Below are positions 24,427 through 31,890 of a stretch of 64,000 nucleotides of DNA, piece after piece. Where the stretch lies: positions 682,001-746,000 of the forward strand of contig NZ_JADOTY010000001.1 of NCBI RefSeq assembly GCF_015751785.1, written 5' to 3'. The number at the start of each line of letters is the position of its first letter. Position 1 is the stretch's first letter. Made by a program: the position numbers and the translations under genes. Source of the DNA: Micromonospora vinacea. Its GTDB lineage: Bacteria; Actinomycetota; Actinomycetes; Mycobacteriales; Micromonosporaceae. A model generated the notes under the pieces. That model was not told where the DNA came from. It did not search any database and saw only the letters and a list, made by a program, of their open reading frames with translations.

Positions 24427-24442
24427 CTGAACGATCGCTAAG
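24427..24442 (-). promoter_or_regulatory. Putative acyl-CoA regulon operator, icmA site
   Basis: In gene orientation CTTAGCGATCGTTCAG, the best palindrome of the set (six of eight positions symmetric). It sits just upstream of TACACT (plus 24411-24416), the likely -10 box of icmA, in the position of a repressor site. Confidence 0.7.
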
Positions 24443-24512
24443 TCACGCCCTACCCATGAGTAACAGCAGGCACGGCGTCGCGGGAGGTGGCGCAGAGCGC
24501 GCCGCATACCTC

Positions 24513-24926
24513 TCAGGCGGGAGGCGTGGCGGGGGTTTCGCCGAACGCCATGTCGTCGACCCGGATGTTGACCTCATCGACCCGCAGCCCGAACGCCTCG
24601 ACCGCCTCGCTCACTCGAGCGCGCACCTGACCGGTGACCTCTGACACCTGCCGACCGGCCTGGATCACCAACACCAGGTTGACCACTGCGGCGTCCTCGG
24701 TGACGTGGGCCGAGCAACCCCGCCGGGCGTCACCCACCTGGTCCAGCCCGACTCGGTCGAGAACCGCGTTGAAGAACCGGGCGACGTCCCCGCCCAGGTC
24801 GGCCACGCCGGGCACCGCGCGGGCCGCCGCGACAGCAATCTTCTCGATCACCTCGTCGGCGACCTGCGTCGTCCCACCAGCCGGCACCGACGCCCTGGTC
24901 AGCCTCTGTGTTGCTTCCAGGTCCAC
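24513..24926 (-). CDS. Asp23/Gls24 family protein (first of a pair)
   Basis: A 137-residue protein with the Asp23 pattern: TTQVADEVIEKIAVAAARAV, PGVADLGGD, then AVVNLVLVIQAGRQVSEVTG and VRARVSEAVEAFGLRVDEVN. The start is GTG. Members of this family are envelope-stress or alkaline-shock proteins that bind a membrane anchor (AmaP) in Staphylococcus; their actinobacterial role is unclear. It has no membrane segment. A closely similar gene lies 59 bases upstream in the same direction, so the two are a tandem duplication. They sit between meaB and icmA. Confidence 0.88.
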   Translation of the reverse strand: MDLEATQRLTRASVPAGGTTQVADEVIEKIAVAAARAVPGVADLGGDVARFFNAVLDRVGLDQVGDARRGCSAHVTEDAAVVNLVLVIQAGRQVSEVTGQVRARVSEAVEAFGLRVDEVNIRVDDMAFGETPATPPA

Positions 24927-24985
24927 AGTCGCTCCCTGCTCCTCGCACCGCCGCGTAAGCCGTCAGGTTGTTGGCCAGCTGCGCC

Positions 24986-25405
24986 TCAGGCTCCGGCTGC
25001 CGCCCCCGGCTGGTTCAGCTCGATGTCGTCCACCGTGACGTTGACCTGGGTGACAGTCAGGCCGTACTTCTCCACCGCCTCGATCACCGCGGCCCGCACC
25101 GCCTCGGTCACGTCGGCCACGACGTGCCCGGCGTCGATCACCAGGACCACGTTGACGACGGCCGAGCTGCCCTTCACGTCGGCAGAGACTCCCCGGCGGG
25201 CGTCGCCCACCTCGTCCAGGCCGATCTTGTCCAGGACGCTGTTGAAGAAGCGGGACACGTCACCGCCGAGATCGGCGACACCGGGCACCGCGCGAGCGGC
25301 CGCTCCGGCGATCTTCTCCACGACCTCGTCGGAAACCGACGTGACACCCCGGGCGGCACCCGCCGCGGGCTGCACTGCGCCGGCGTTCTCCACCGCGTCC
25401 GTCAT
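24986..25405 (-). CDS. Asp23/Gls24 family protein (second of a pair)
   Basis: A 139-residue Asp23/Gls24 protein. The start at 25405 is preceded by GGGGAG; the frame is open further but upstream residues are not family-like. It shares with its neighbour the blocks SDEVVEKIAGAAARAVPGVA, DLGGDVSRFFNSVLDKIGLD, GDARRG and a closing VNVTVDDIEL. Differences are spread through the protein, so the duplication is not recent. Both lack an obvious partner such as AmaP or a DUF2273 membrane protein nearby. The 216-base gap to the meaB stop suggests its own promoter. Confidence 0.88.
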   Translation of the reverse strand: MTDAVENAGAVQPAAGAARGVTSVSDEVVEKIAGAAARAVPGVADLGGDVSRFFNSVLDKIGLDEVGDARRGVSADVKGSSAVVNVVLVIDAGHVVADVTEAVRAAVIEAVEKYGLTVTQVNVTVDDIELNQPGAAAGA

Positions 25406-25621
25406 GATCACATCTCCCCTGGTCCCGGTGCACTGTGGACCGACCGGCTCGTCAGCCCGTTTCGCGGCAGCTGGCTGCCGGCCACGCGCCGCGAGCCTAC
25501 TAAAACCAGAGCGACCTTCGCTTGTGGGCGGGAGGCGCGCTCCGATCGGCCGCACGAAAGACGTCGGACCGCGCCGATCCGGCACGTCCAGGGTGGACGC
25601 GCCGGCCAGCGGGGCGTCGGG

Positions 25622-26683
25622 TCAGCGGGAGAGCTGGGCGAGCAGTTCGTCCGCCGCCGTGTACGGGTCGGTCGCACCCTCGGCAACCTTGGTGGCGAGC
25701 GTCGCCAACTCCGTACCGTCGCGCAGTGAGCCGATCCGGGCGCGGAGGATGCCGAGCGCGATCGCCTCGACCTCGGCGGCGGCCCGCGCCTCCTGGCGGC
25801 GGCGCAGCTCGCCGTGCTCGACCAGCCAGCCCCGGTGCTTGTCGATGGCGGCGGCGATGTCGTCGATGCCCTCGCCTCGCGCGGCTACCGACCGGACCAC
25901 CTGCGGCCGCCACTGCCCCGGCCCACGCTCACCGAGAGCGATCATGCCCTGGATGTCGCGGACTGTGGCGTCGACGCCGTCCCGGTCCGCCTTGTTGACC
26001 ACGAACACGTCGGCGATCTCCAGGATGCCGGCCTTGACCGCCTGGATGGCGTCGCCCATCCCGGGCGCGAGCAGCACCAGCGTCGTGTCGGCCAGCGAGG
26101 CGACCTCCACCTCGGCCTGCCCGACGCCGACGGTCTCCACCAGCACCACGTCGCAGCCGGCGCCCTCCAGCACCCGGACCGCCTGCGGCGTCGCCGCGGC
26201 CAGCCCGCCGAGGTGCCCCCGGCTGGACATCGACCGGATGTAGACGCCCGGGTCGGTGGCGTGGTCCTGCATCCGCACCCGGTCGCCGAGGATCGCTCCG
26301 CCGGTGAACGGGCTGGACGGGTCGACAGCCAGCACGCCCACCCGGTGCCCACGCGCCCGCAGCGCGCGGACCAGCTCGTTGGTGGTGGTCGACTTACCCA
26401 CCCCGGGTGAGCCGGTCAGCCCGACCACCTGGGCCTGCCCGGCGTACGGCGCCAGCGCCGCGGCGATCGCCGGCAACAACGCGTCACCGTTCTCCACCAA
26501 CGTGATCAGGCGGGCCACCGCGCGCGGGTCGCCCGCGCGGGCCCGCTCGACCAGCAGCGGTACGTCCCGGCTGCGGCGCACCGACGTGGTGCCCGCTGCC
26601 GGGACGTGCTCAGCCTCGCTCACTGCGTCATCCCCGTTCGCGACCGCGGGGCACTCCTCGTGCTCACTGGCTGGCCGCGGCAT
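25622..26683 (-). CDS. meaB: MeaB/ArgK-family GTPase, mutase chaperone
   Basis: A 353-residue G3E GTPase. The P-loop is [18 protein letters not shown]; switch and Mg motifs include [20 protein letters not shown] and [17 protein letters not shown]; base recognition is VVNKAD. MeaB proteins load and protect B12-dependent acyl-CoA mutases, gating delivery of adenosylcobalamin and ejecting inactive cofactor. Its start overlaps the thiolase stop by 20 bases, so it is translated with that gene. The partner could be the isobutyryl-CoA mutase downstream, the MeaA mutase at 47.8 kb, or a methylmalonyl-CoA mutase outside the window. The first 35 residues are variable and the start could be an internal codon. 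Confidence 0.92.
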   Translation of the reverse strand: MPRPASEHEECPAVANGDDAVSEAEHVPAAGTTSVRRSRDVPLLVERARAGDPRAVARLITLVENGDALLPAIAAALAPYAGQAQVVGLTGSPGVGKSTTTNELVRALRARGHRVGVLAVDPSSPFTGGAILGDRVRMQDHATDPGVYIRSMSSRGHLGGLAAATPQAVRVLEGAGCDVVLVETVGVGQAEVEVASLADTTLVLLAPGMGDAIQAVKAGILEIADVFVVNKADRDGVDATVRDIQGMIALGERGPGQWRPQVVRSVAARGEGIDDIAAAIDKHRGWLVEHGELRRRQEARAAAEVEAIALGILRARIGSLRDGTELATLATKVAEGATDPYTAADELLAQLSR

Positions 26684-27863
26684 TTTCCGGCACGTGGATG
26701 ATCAGCGCGTCGCCCTGACCACCGCCGCCACAGAGCGCCGCCGCGCCGGTGCCACCACCGCGGCGCTTCAGCTCCAGGGCGAGGGTGAGTACGAGGCGCG
26801 CGCCGGACATGCCGATCGGGTGCCCCAGCGCGATCGCGCCGCCGTTGACGTTTACCTTGTCCGGGCTGACCCCGAGGTCCCGGGTGGACTGGACGCCGAC
26901 CTGCGCGAACGCCTCGTTGATCTCGATGAGGTCCAGGTCCGCAACGCTCAGGCCACCCTTCTTCAGGGCGTGGTTGATGGCGTTGGACGGCTGCGAGTGC
27001 AGGGAGTTGTCCGGGCCCGCCACGTTGCCGTGCGCACCGATCTCGGCCAGCCAGGTCAGCCCCAGCTCCTTCGCCTTGGCCTTGCTCATCACGAGCACCG
27101 CGGCGGCGCCGTCGGAGATCGGCGAGGAACTGCCGGCGGTGATGGTGCCGTCCTTGGCGAAGGCGGGGCGCAGCTTGGCCAGCGACTCGGCTGTGGTGTC
27201 CGGGCGGATGCCCTCGTCTTCGCTGATCACCAGCGGGTCACCCTTGCGCTGCGGGATGACCACCGGGGCGATCTCGTCGGCGAAGTGGCCGTTCTTCTGC
27301 GCGGCGGCGGCCCGCTGGTGGCTGGCGGCGGCGAAGGCGTCCTGCTCCTCGCGGGAGATGCCGTGCCTGGCGCCGAGCCGCTCGGTCGACTCACCCATGG
27401 AACAGCAGTCCCAGGCGTCGCTGAGCCCGTCGTGTGCCATGTGGTCCTTGACCACCACGTCGCCGTACTTGTAGCCGGTGCGCTGACCCATCAGCAGGTG
27501 CGGGGCGTTGGTCATCGACTCCATGCCGCCGGCCACCACGATGTCGAACTCGCCGGCCCGGATCAGCTGGTCGGCCAGGGCGATCGCATCCAGGCCGGAG
27601 AGGCAGACCTTGTTGATGGTCAGCGCCGGCACGGACATCGGCACGCCGGCCTCGACCGCCGCCTGCCGAGCCGGGATCTGACCGGTGCCGGCCTGCAACA
27701 CCTGCCCCATGATCACGTACTGGACCTGTTCCGGGCTGACGCCGGCACGCTCCAGCGCCGCCTTGATGGCGATCCCGCCGAGCTTCGTGGCCGGGAGGTC
27801 CTTGAGGTTGCCCAGCAGCCGGCCCATCGGGGTCCGCGCGCCACTGACGATCACCGAAGCCAT
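26664..27863 (-). CDS. Acetyl-CoA C-acetyltransferase (thiolase)
   Basis: A 399-residue biosynthetic-type thiolase that reversibly joins two acetyl-CoA into acetoacetyl-CoA. The nucleophilic Cys is in [17 protein letters not shown], the His in [20 protein letters not shown] and the second Cys in [14 protein letters not shown]. The start at 27863 follows GGAGG. It forms an operon with meaB and is divergent from the epimerase gene; the two start codons are 60 bases apart with a candidate operator between. In the ethylmalonyl-CoA pathway this is the first step, followed by 3-hydroxybutyryl-CoA dehydrogenase, a crotonase and Ccr. Confidence 0.93.
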   Translation of the reverse strand: MASVIVSGARTPMGRLLGNLKDLPATKLGGIAIKAALERAGVSPEQVQYVIMGQVLQAGTGQIPARQAAVEAGVPMSVPALTINKVCLSGLDAIALADQLIRAGEFDIVVAGGMESMTNAPHLLMGQRTGYKYGDVVVKDHMAHDGLSDAWDCCSMGESTERLGARHGISREEQDAFAAASHQRAAAAQKNGHFADEIAPVVIPQRKGDPLVISEDEGIRPDTTAESLAKLRPAFAKDGTITAGSSSPISDGAAAVLVMSKAKAKELGLTWLAEIGAHGNVAGPDNSLHSQPSNAINHALKKGGLSVADLDLIEINEAFAQVGVQSTRDLGVSPDKVNVNGGAIALGHPIGMSGARLVLTLALELKRRGGGTGAAALCGGGGQGDALIIHVPENAAASQ

Positions 27864-27894
27864 GCCTGCCTCCGAGGGGTGCCGAGCTGTACGC

Positions 27895-27910
27895 CTTAAC
27901 GATTGTTCGG
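27895..27910. promoter_or_regulatory. Putative acyl-CoA regulon operator between thiolase and epimerase
   Basis: CTTAACGATTGTTCGG lies between two divergent genes. It ends one base before CAGACT (27912-27917), the likely -10 of the leaderless epimerase transcript, so binding would block that promoter and probably the thiolase one too. Confidence 0.65.
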
Positions 27911-27923
27911 CCAGACTAGCGCC

Positions 27924-28400
27924 ATGGCAGAGAACTCCCCCGTCGAGCCCGGTGCGGACTACGTCACAGACATCGGGCTTCGCAAGATTGACCACGTCGG
28001 GATCGCCGTCGCCGACCTGGACGCCGCTATCGACTTCTACCAGCGGACGTTCGGGATGCGCTGCGTCCACGTGGAGACAAACACCGAGCAGGGTGTTCGG
28101 GAAGCGATGCTGGCCGTCGGACCGACCACCGAGGGCGGCTGCGTGCAGTTGCTCGCCCCGCTCACCCCGGAGTCGACGATCGCGAAGTTCCTCGACCGCA
28201 ACGGGCCGGGCGTGCAGCAGGTCGCGTACACAGTCGTGGACATCGACGTGGCCTGCGCGGCGCTACGGGAGCGTGGCATGCGCCTGCTCTACGACGCACC
28301 GAGGCGTGGCACTGCGGACAGCCGGATCAACTTCGTCCACCCCAAGGACGCCGGTGGCGTCCTCGTCGAACTGGTCCAACCCGCCCCCACCCCGCACTGA
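27924..28400 (+). CDS. Methylmalonyl-CoA/ethylmalonyl-CoA epimerase
   Basis: A 158-residue vicinal-oxygen-chelate protein. The metal-binding pattern is visible: [20 protein letters not shown] (His), [11 protein letters not shown] (Gln/Glu region), [13 protein letters not shown] and the C-terminal GVLVELVQP (Glu). The enzyme interconverts the R and S forms of methylmalonyl-CoA, and in some bacteria also ethylmalonyl-CoA. The ATG at 27924 has no ribosome site but has CAGACT six bases upstream, so a leaderless transcript is likely. It is divergent from the thiolase gene and faces ccr in the same direction, with a palindromic repeat between. Confidence 0.92.
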   Translation: MAENSPVEPGADYVTDIGLRKIDHVGIAVADLDAAIDFYQRTFGMRCVHVETNTEQGVREAMLAVGPTTEGGCVQLLAPLTPESTIAKFLDRNGPGVQQVAYTVVDIDVACAALRERGMRLLYDAPRRGTADSRINFVHPKDAGGVLVELVQPAPTPH

Positions 28401-28417
28401 CGCCCCGGCTCCACCCT

Positions 28418-28491
28418 CACCCCTGTTGATCAAGAGGTTTGCGTCATCCCACGCCGCGCAGATGACCGAAAGCTCTTGATCAACAGGGGTG
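28418..28491. repeat. Long intergenic palindrome, family 2
   Basis: CACCCCTGTTGATCAAGAG (28418-28436) is the exact reverse complement of 28473-28491. GTCAT (28443-28447) and ATGAC (28462-28466) pair inside. It follows the epimerase stop and could serve as its terminator. Confidence 0.9.
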
Positions 28492-28595
28492 GCGGCCGTT
28501 GGAGGCCGGATGCACGCACGTCAGTGCGCGGTTGGCGGGGTGGTTGGACACCTTCACGCATCGGCGGATGCAGTTTTTCACAGAGGACTTCCCGG

Positions 28596-28611
28596 CCTAG
28601 CTACCGTTCAG
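28596..28611 (+). promoter_or_regulatory. Putative acyl-CoA regulon operator, ccr site
   Basis: CCTAGCTACCGTTCAG directly abuts TAACGT (28612-28617), the likely -10 box of ccr. The stretch TACCGTTCAGTAA is identical to 13 bases upstream of meaA. Confidence 0.7.
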
Positions 28612-28640
28612 TAACGTCCGGCCCCACAGGAGCGCGACCG

Positions 28641-30095
28641 GTGCCGGATGTGTCGAATGCCGACATGGCGGTCGTGCCCACCGGCGCCGACGATGGCAGC
28701 ACCCGGGCCCGTGCGGGTGCGGACGAACCGGAGGTCACCGTGCAGGACATCCTCGAAGCGATCATGGCGGCGGAGGAATCGAACGACCCGGACCGCGAAC
28801 TCGCCGGCGTCGCCGGACTACCCGTACCGGAGAGCTACCGGGGCGTGGTGGTCCGCGCCGAGGAGTCCCGGATGTTCGACGGCATGGCCAGCCGGGACAA
28901 GGACCCGCGCAAGGCGCTGCACGTGCAGGAGGTGCCGACGCCAGAGCTGGCGCCGGGCGAGGCGCTGGTCGCGGTGATGGCAAGCGCGATCAACTACAAC
29001 ACGGTGTGGACCAGCATCTTCGAGCCGGTTTCCACCTTCAAGTTCCTCCAGCGCTACGGCCGGGTCTCCGAGCTGACACGCCGGCACGACCTGCCGTACC
29101 ACGTGGTCGGCTCGGACGCGGCGGGCGTGGTGCTGCGCGTCGGCCCCGGGGTGACCCGCTGGGCGCCCGGCGACGAGGTGGTCGCGCACTGCCTCTCCGT
29201 CGAGTTGGAGGACGCGGCCGGTCACGACGACACCATGCTCGACCCGCAGCAGCGGATCTGGGGCTTCGAGACCAACTTCGGCGGCCTGGCTGAACTGGCC
29301 GTGGTCAAGGCCAACCAGCTGATGCCCAAGCCGCGGCACCTGAGCTGGGAGGAGGCGGCCAGCCCCGGGCTGGTCAACTCCACCGCGTACCGGCAGCTCG
29401 TCTCGCATCACGGCGCCAACATGAAGCAGGGTGACGTGGTGCTGATCTGGGGGGCCTCCGGCGGCCTCGGCGGGTACGCCACCCAGATGGCCCTCAACGG
29501 CGGCGCGATCCCGGTCTGCGTGGTGTCCTCACCGGAGAAGGCCGAGCTGTGCCGCAGGATGGGCGCGGAACTGGTCATCGACCGGGCCGCCGAGGGCTTC
29601 CGCTTCTGGAAGGACGAGGAGACCCAGGACCCGGACGAGTGGCGACGCTTCGGCGAGCGGATCCGCGAGCTGACCAGCGGCGAAGACCCGGACATCGTGT
29701 TCGAGCACCCGGGTCGGGAGACGTTCGGCGCCAGCGTCTACGTGGCCCGGCGCGGCGGGACCATCGTCACCTGCGCCTCCACCAGCGGCTTCCAGCACCA
29801 GTACGACAACCGCTACCTGTGGATGCACCTCAAGCGGATCGTGGGCAGCCACTTCGCCAACTACCACGAGGCGTGGCAGGCCAACCGCCTGGTCGCGCTC
29901 GGCAAGGTGCACCCGACGGTGTCCCGCACCTATCCGTTGGAGCAGACCGGCCAGGCCGCGTACGAGGTGCACCGCAACGCCCACCAGGGCAAGGTCGGCG
30001 TACGCTGCCTCGCACCCACCGACGGGCTGGGCGTCCGTGACGGGGAGTTGCGGGCCCGGCACGAGGACGCGATCAACCGGTTCCGGGGTCACTGA
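28641..30095 (+). CDS. ccr: Crotonyl-CoA carboxylase/reductase
   Basis: A medium-chain dehydrogenase/reductase that converts crotonyl-CoA, CO2 and NADPH to ethylmalonyl-CoA. Family stretches are clear: MASAINYNTVWTSIFEPVST, PYHVVGSDAAGVVLRVGPGV, SPGLVNSTAYRQLVSHHGAN, WGASGGLGGYATQMALNGGA and FEHPGRETFGASVYVARRGG. The GTG at 28641 has AGGAG eight bases before and a -10-like TAACGT at 28612, giving 484 residues. A GTG at 28740 with GGAGGT would give 451, nearer the family's usual 447. The gene is key to the ethylmalonyl-CoA pathway and to ethylmalonyl-CoA supply for polyketides. A T-tailed hairpin at 30264-30295 probably ends the transcript. Confidence 0.95.
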   Translation: MPDVSNADMAVVPTGADDGSTRARAGADEPEVTVQDILEAIMAAEESNDPDRELAGVAGLPVPESYRGVVVRAEESRMFDGMASRDKDPRKALHVQEVPTPELAPGEALVAVMASAINYNTVWTSIFEPVSTFKFLQRYGRVSELTRRHDLPYHVVGSDAAGVVLRVGPGVTRWAPGDEVVAHCLSVELEDAAGHDDTMLDPQQRIWGFETNFGGLAELAVVKANQLMPKPRHLSWEEAASPGLVNSTAYRQLVSHHGANMKQGDVVLIWGASGGLGGYATQMALNGGAIPVCVVSSPEKAELCRRMGAELVIDRAAEGFRFWKDEETQDPDEWRRFGERIRELTSGEDPDIVFEHPGRETFGASVYVARRGGTIVTCASTSGFQHQYDNRYLWMHLKRIVGSHFANYHEAWQANRLVALGKVHPTVSRTYPLEQTGQAAYEVHRNAHQGKVGVRCLAPTDGLGVRDGELRARHEDAINRFRGH

Positions 30096-30220
30096 CCGGC
30101 ACCGCCGGTTCCCGGCCACTGACCGGCACCGCCGGTTCCCGGCCACTCACCGGCACCGCCTGGTTGCGGCACCCCGTCCGGATGGTGGAACGCCGGCTGG
30201 CCATTGCGCTGATCGCTCAT
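30089..30220 (-). CDS. Possible 43-residue Gly/Pro-rich small protein
   Basis: An ATG at 30218-30220 with GGCGGAAG a few bases upstream opens a 43-codon frame, MSDQRNGQPAFHHPDGVPQP followed by repeats of PGTGGAGQW. Its end overlaps the ccr stop on the other strand. The repeated 9-residue unit comes from the exact 27-bp tandem repeat beneath it. The ribosome site and start look real. There is no recognisable domain and the gene could be chance or a remnant of a longer protein. Confidence 0.35.
   Translation of the reverse strand: MSDQRNGQPAFHHPDGVPQPGGAGEWPGTGGAGQWPGTGGAGQ
30091..30160. repeat. 27-bp tandem repeat after ccr
   Basis: 30091-30117 and 30118-30144 are identical 27-base units (beginning ACTGACCGGCACCGCCGG); a partial third copy with one change runs to about 30160. 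The ccr stop codon lies inside the first unit. Confidence 0.9.
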
Positions 30221-30263
30221 TGTTCTTCCGCCCTCATTAGCGGATAACCCACCCGGATCGAAC

Positions 30264-30295
30264 AAAGGGCCTCGGGGTAACCCCGGGGCCCTTTT
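30264..30295. terminator. Intrinsic terminator after ccr
   Basis: AAAGGGCCTCGGGG (30264-30277) pairs with CCCCGGGGCCCTTT (30281-30294) with one mismatch around TAA, followed by a T-run. It also has an A-rich left flank, so it may work in both directions. Confidence 0.88.
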
Positions 30296-30450
30296 CCGCG
30301 TCACGCTGCGTGGCGTTCGACCGGCCGGGACCTGCCAAGATCGCCGATTGGTCCAACCGCACCGATCCCGGGAGTTGACCATGTAAAGAGGGCACGAAAG
30401 CTTCGCACCGCTCTTGCGAAGCACCCTGGGGCGTCTGCCAGTATGTCCCA

Positions 30451-31713
30451 ATGCCCCAGCAGCAGTCCTCCCCTCTCGCGTTCTTCGATAACGCGAACTC
30501 GCAGCCAGATTTCACCGTTGGCCTGCGCGGATACAACACCCATCAGGTCGACGACTTCCTCGGCCGGATGACCGCCGCGCTGACCCAGTCCGAGCAGGCC
30601 CGTGCCGAGGCTGAGCAGCGGATGAACGACGCCCAGCGTCGGCTCCGCCAGGCCGAGCAGCGCATGAGTGCGCTGGAGCAGAAGCTCACCGACACGAACA
30701 AGCAGCTCGAAGAGAACAGCCGGCCCACCCTCTCCGGGCTCGGCACCCGCGTCGAGCAGATCCTCCGGCTCGCCGAGGAGCAGGCCAACGACCACCGCAA
30801 CGAGGCCAAGCGCGAGTCGGAGGGCATCCTCTCCGCCGCCCGCCTCGAGGCCCGTGAGATCACCGACAAGGCCCGCGCCGAGGCCGCTGCCATGAAGGCG
30901 AGCGCCGAGCGCGAGGCGGGCAACCTGCGCACGGCCGCCGAGCGCGAGGCCGCCGAGGTCCGGGTGCAGGCCCGCCGCGAGGCTGACACGCTGCGCGCCG
31001 ACGCCGACCGGGAGACCAAGCAGCTGCGTACGGTCACCGCGCACGAGGTGGCCGAGCTGAAGTCGACAGTCGAGCGGGAGGTCGCCACCCTCCGGGCCAC
31101 CGCCGAGCGTGAGATCACCCAGCAGCGGGCGAAGGCCGCCCGCGAGGCTGAGGAGAAGCGCGCCGAGGCGACCAAGCTTCTCACCGACGCGCGGGACAAG
31201 CGCGACAAGGACCTGCAGGCCCTGGAGCTCCAGCTGGCCGAGCGGCGGGAGAAGGCCGAGCGCGAGGAGTCCGAGCGCCACGCCGCCCAGGTCGCACAGA
31301 CCCAGAAGATGGTCAGCGAGGCCGAGCAGCGTGCCCGGGCCGCGCAGGAGCGGGCCAAGGAGATCGAGCAGCGCGCCGAGGCGCGGCGTGTCGAGTCGGA
31401 GCGCAACGCCGCCGAGACGGTCGACAAGGCCAAGGCGCACTCGGAGAAGACCCTCAACGAGGCGAAGGCCGAGTCGCAGCGTCTGCTCACCGAGGCGCGC
31501 ACCGAGGCGGAGCTGACCACGCAGGCCGCCCGCCGCGAGGTCGAGGACCTCACCCGGCAGAAGGACGCGGTCACCTCGCAGCTGGGTCAGATGCTCTCCG
31601 GGCTCGCCGGCATCGTTCCGGGAATGCCGGCGCAGGCCGCTCCGGCTGCCAAGCCGGAAGCCAAGAAGACCGATGGCGGTCAGGAGCGGGTGCCCGCGGA
31701 GACCGCTGGCTGA
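30451..31713 (+). CDS. DivIVA-like coiled-coil cytoskeletal protein (Scy/FilP-related)
   Basis: A 420-residue protein. The N-terminus has a DivIVA-type targeting segment (FTVGLRGYNTHQVDDFLGRM); then almost the whole length to about residue 375 is heptad-rich coiled coil dominated by Ala, Glu, Arg and Lys (repeats such as AEREAAEVRVQARREADTLR). The C-terminus is Ala/Pro-rich. A conserved block GLGTRVEQILRLAEEQAND also occurs in the next gene. In Streptomyces the polar-growth proteins Scy and FilP lie beside homologous epimerase and thiolase genes (from memory), so this is probably a positional and functional relative that organises the tip. No ribosome site is evident at the ATG. Confidence 0.85.
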   Translation: MPQQQSSPLAFFDNANSQPDFTVGLRGYNTHQVDDFLGRMTAALTQSEQARAEAEQRMNDAQRRLRQAEQRMSALEQKLTDTNKQLEENSRPTLSGLGTRVEQILRLAEEQANDHRNEAKRESEGILSAARLEAREITDKARAEAAAMKASAEREAGNLRTAAEREAAEVRVQARREADTLRADADRETKQLRTVTAHEVAELKSTVEREVATLRATAEREITQQRAKAAREAEEKRAEATKLLTDARDKRDKDLQALELQLAERREKAEREESERHAAQVAQTQKMVSEAEQRARAAQERAKEIEQRAEARRVESERNAAETVDKAKAHSEKTLNEAKAESQRLLTEARTEAELTTQAARREVEDLTRQKDAVTSQLGQMLSGLAGIVPGMPAQAAPAAKPEAKKTDGGQERVPAETAG

Positions 31714-31740
31714 CGCGAGGCGTCAGGTCGGGGCATCGAC

Positions 31741-31780
31741 GGCGCGAGGTGACACCGGGTAACCGGTGCCACCTCGCGCC
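31741..31780 (+). terminator. Hairpin between the two coiled-coil genes
   Basis: GGCGCGAGGTG (31741-31751) pairs with CACCTCGCGCC (31770-31780); CACCGG and CCGGTG extend the stem inside after one mismatch. It suggests the second coiled-coil gene has its own promoter. Confidence 0.82.
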
Positions 31781-31890
31781 GTATGCGTTTCCTAACCCCT
31801 GGTATTCGCTGACCGCAACGGAGTGAAGTAGCTCCCACAAGGCCCGTCCGTATCGCCCCAGCAGGGCCCGTTGCGTGTGAGGATGGGGGC

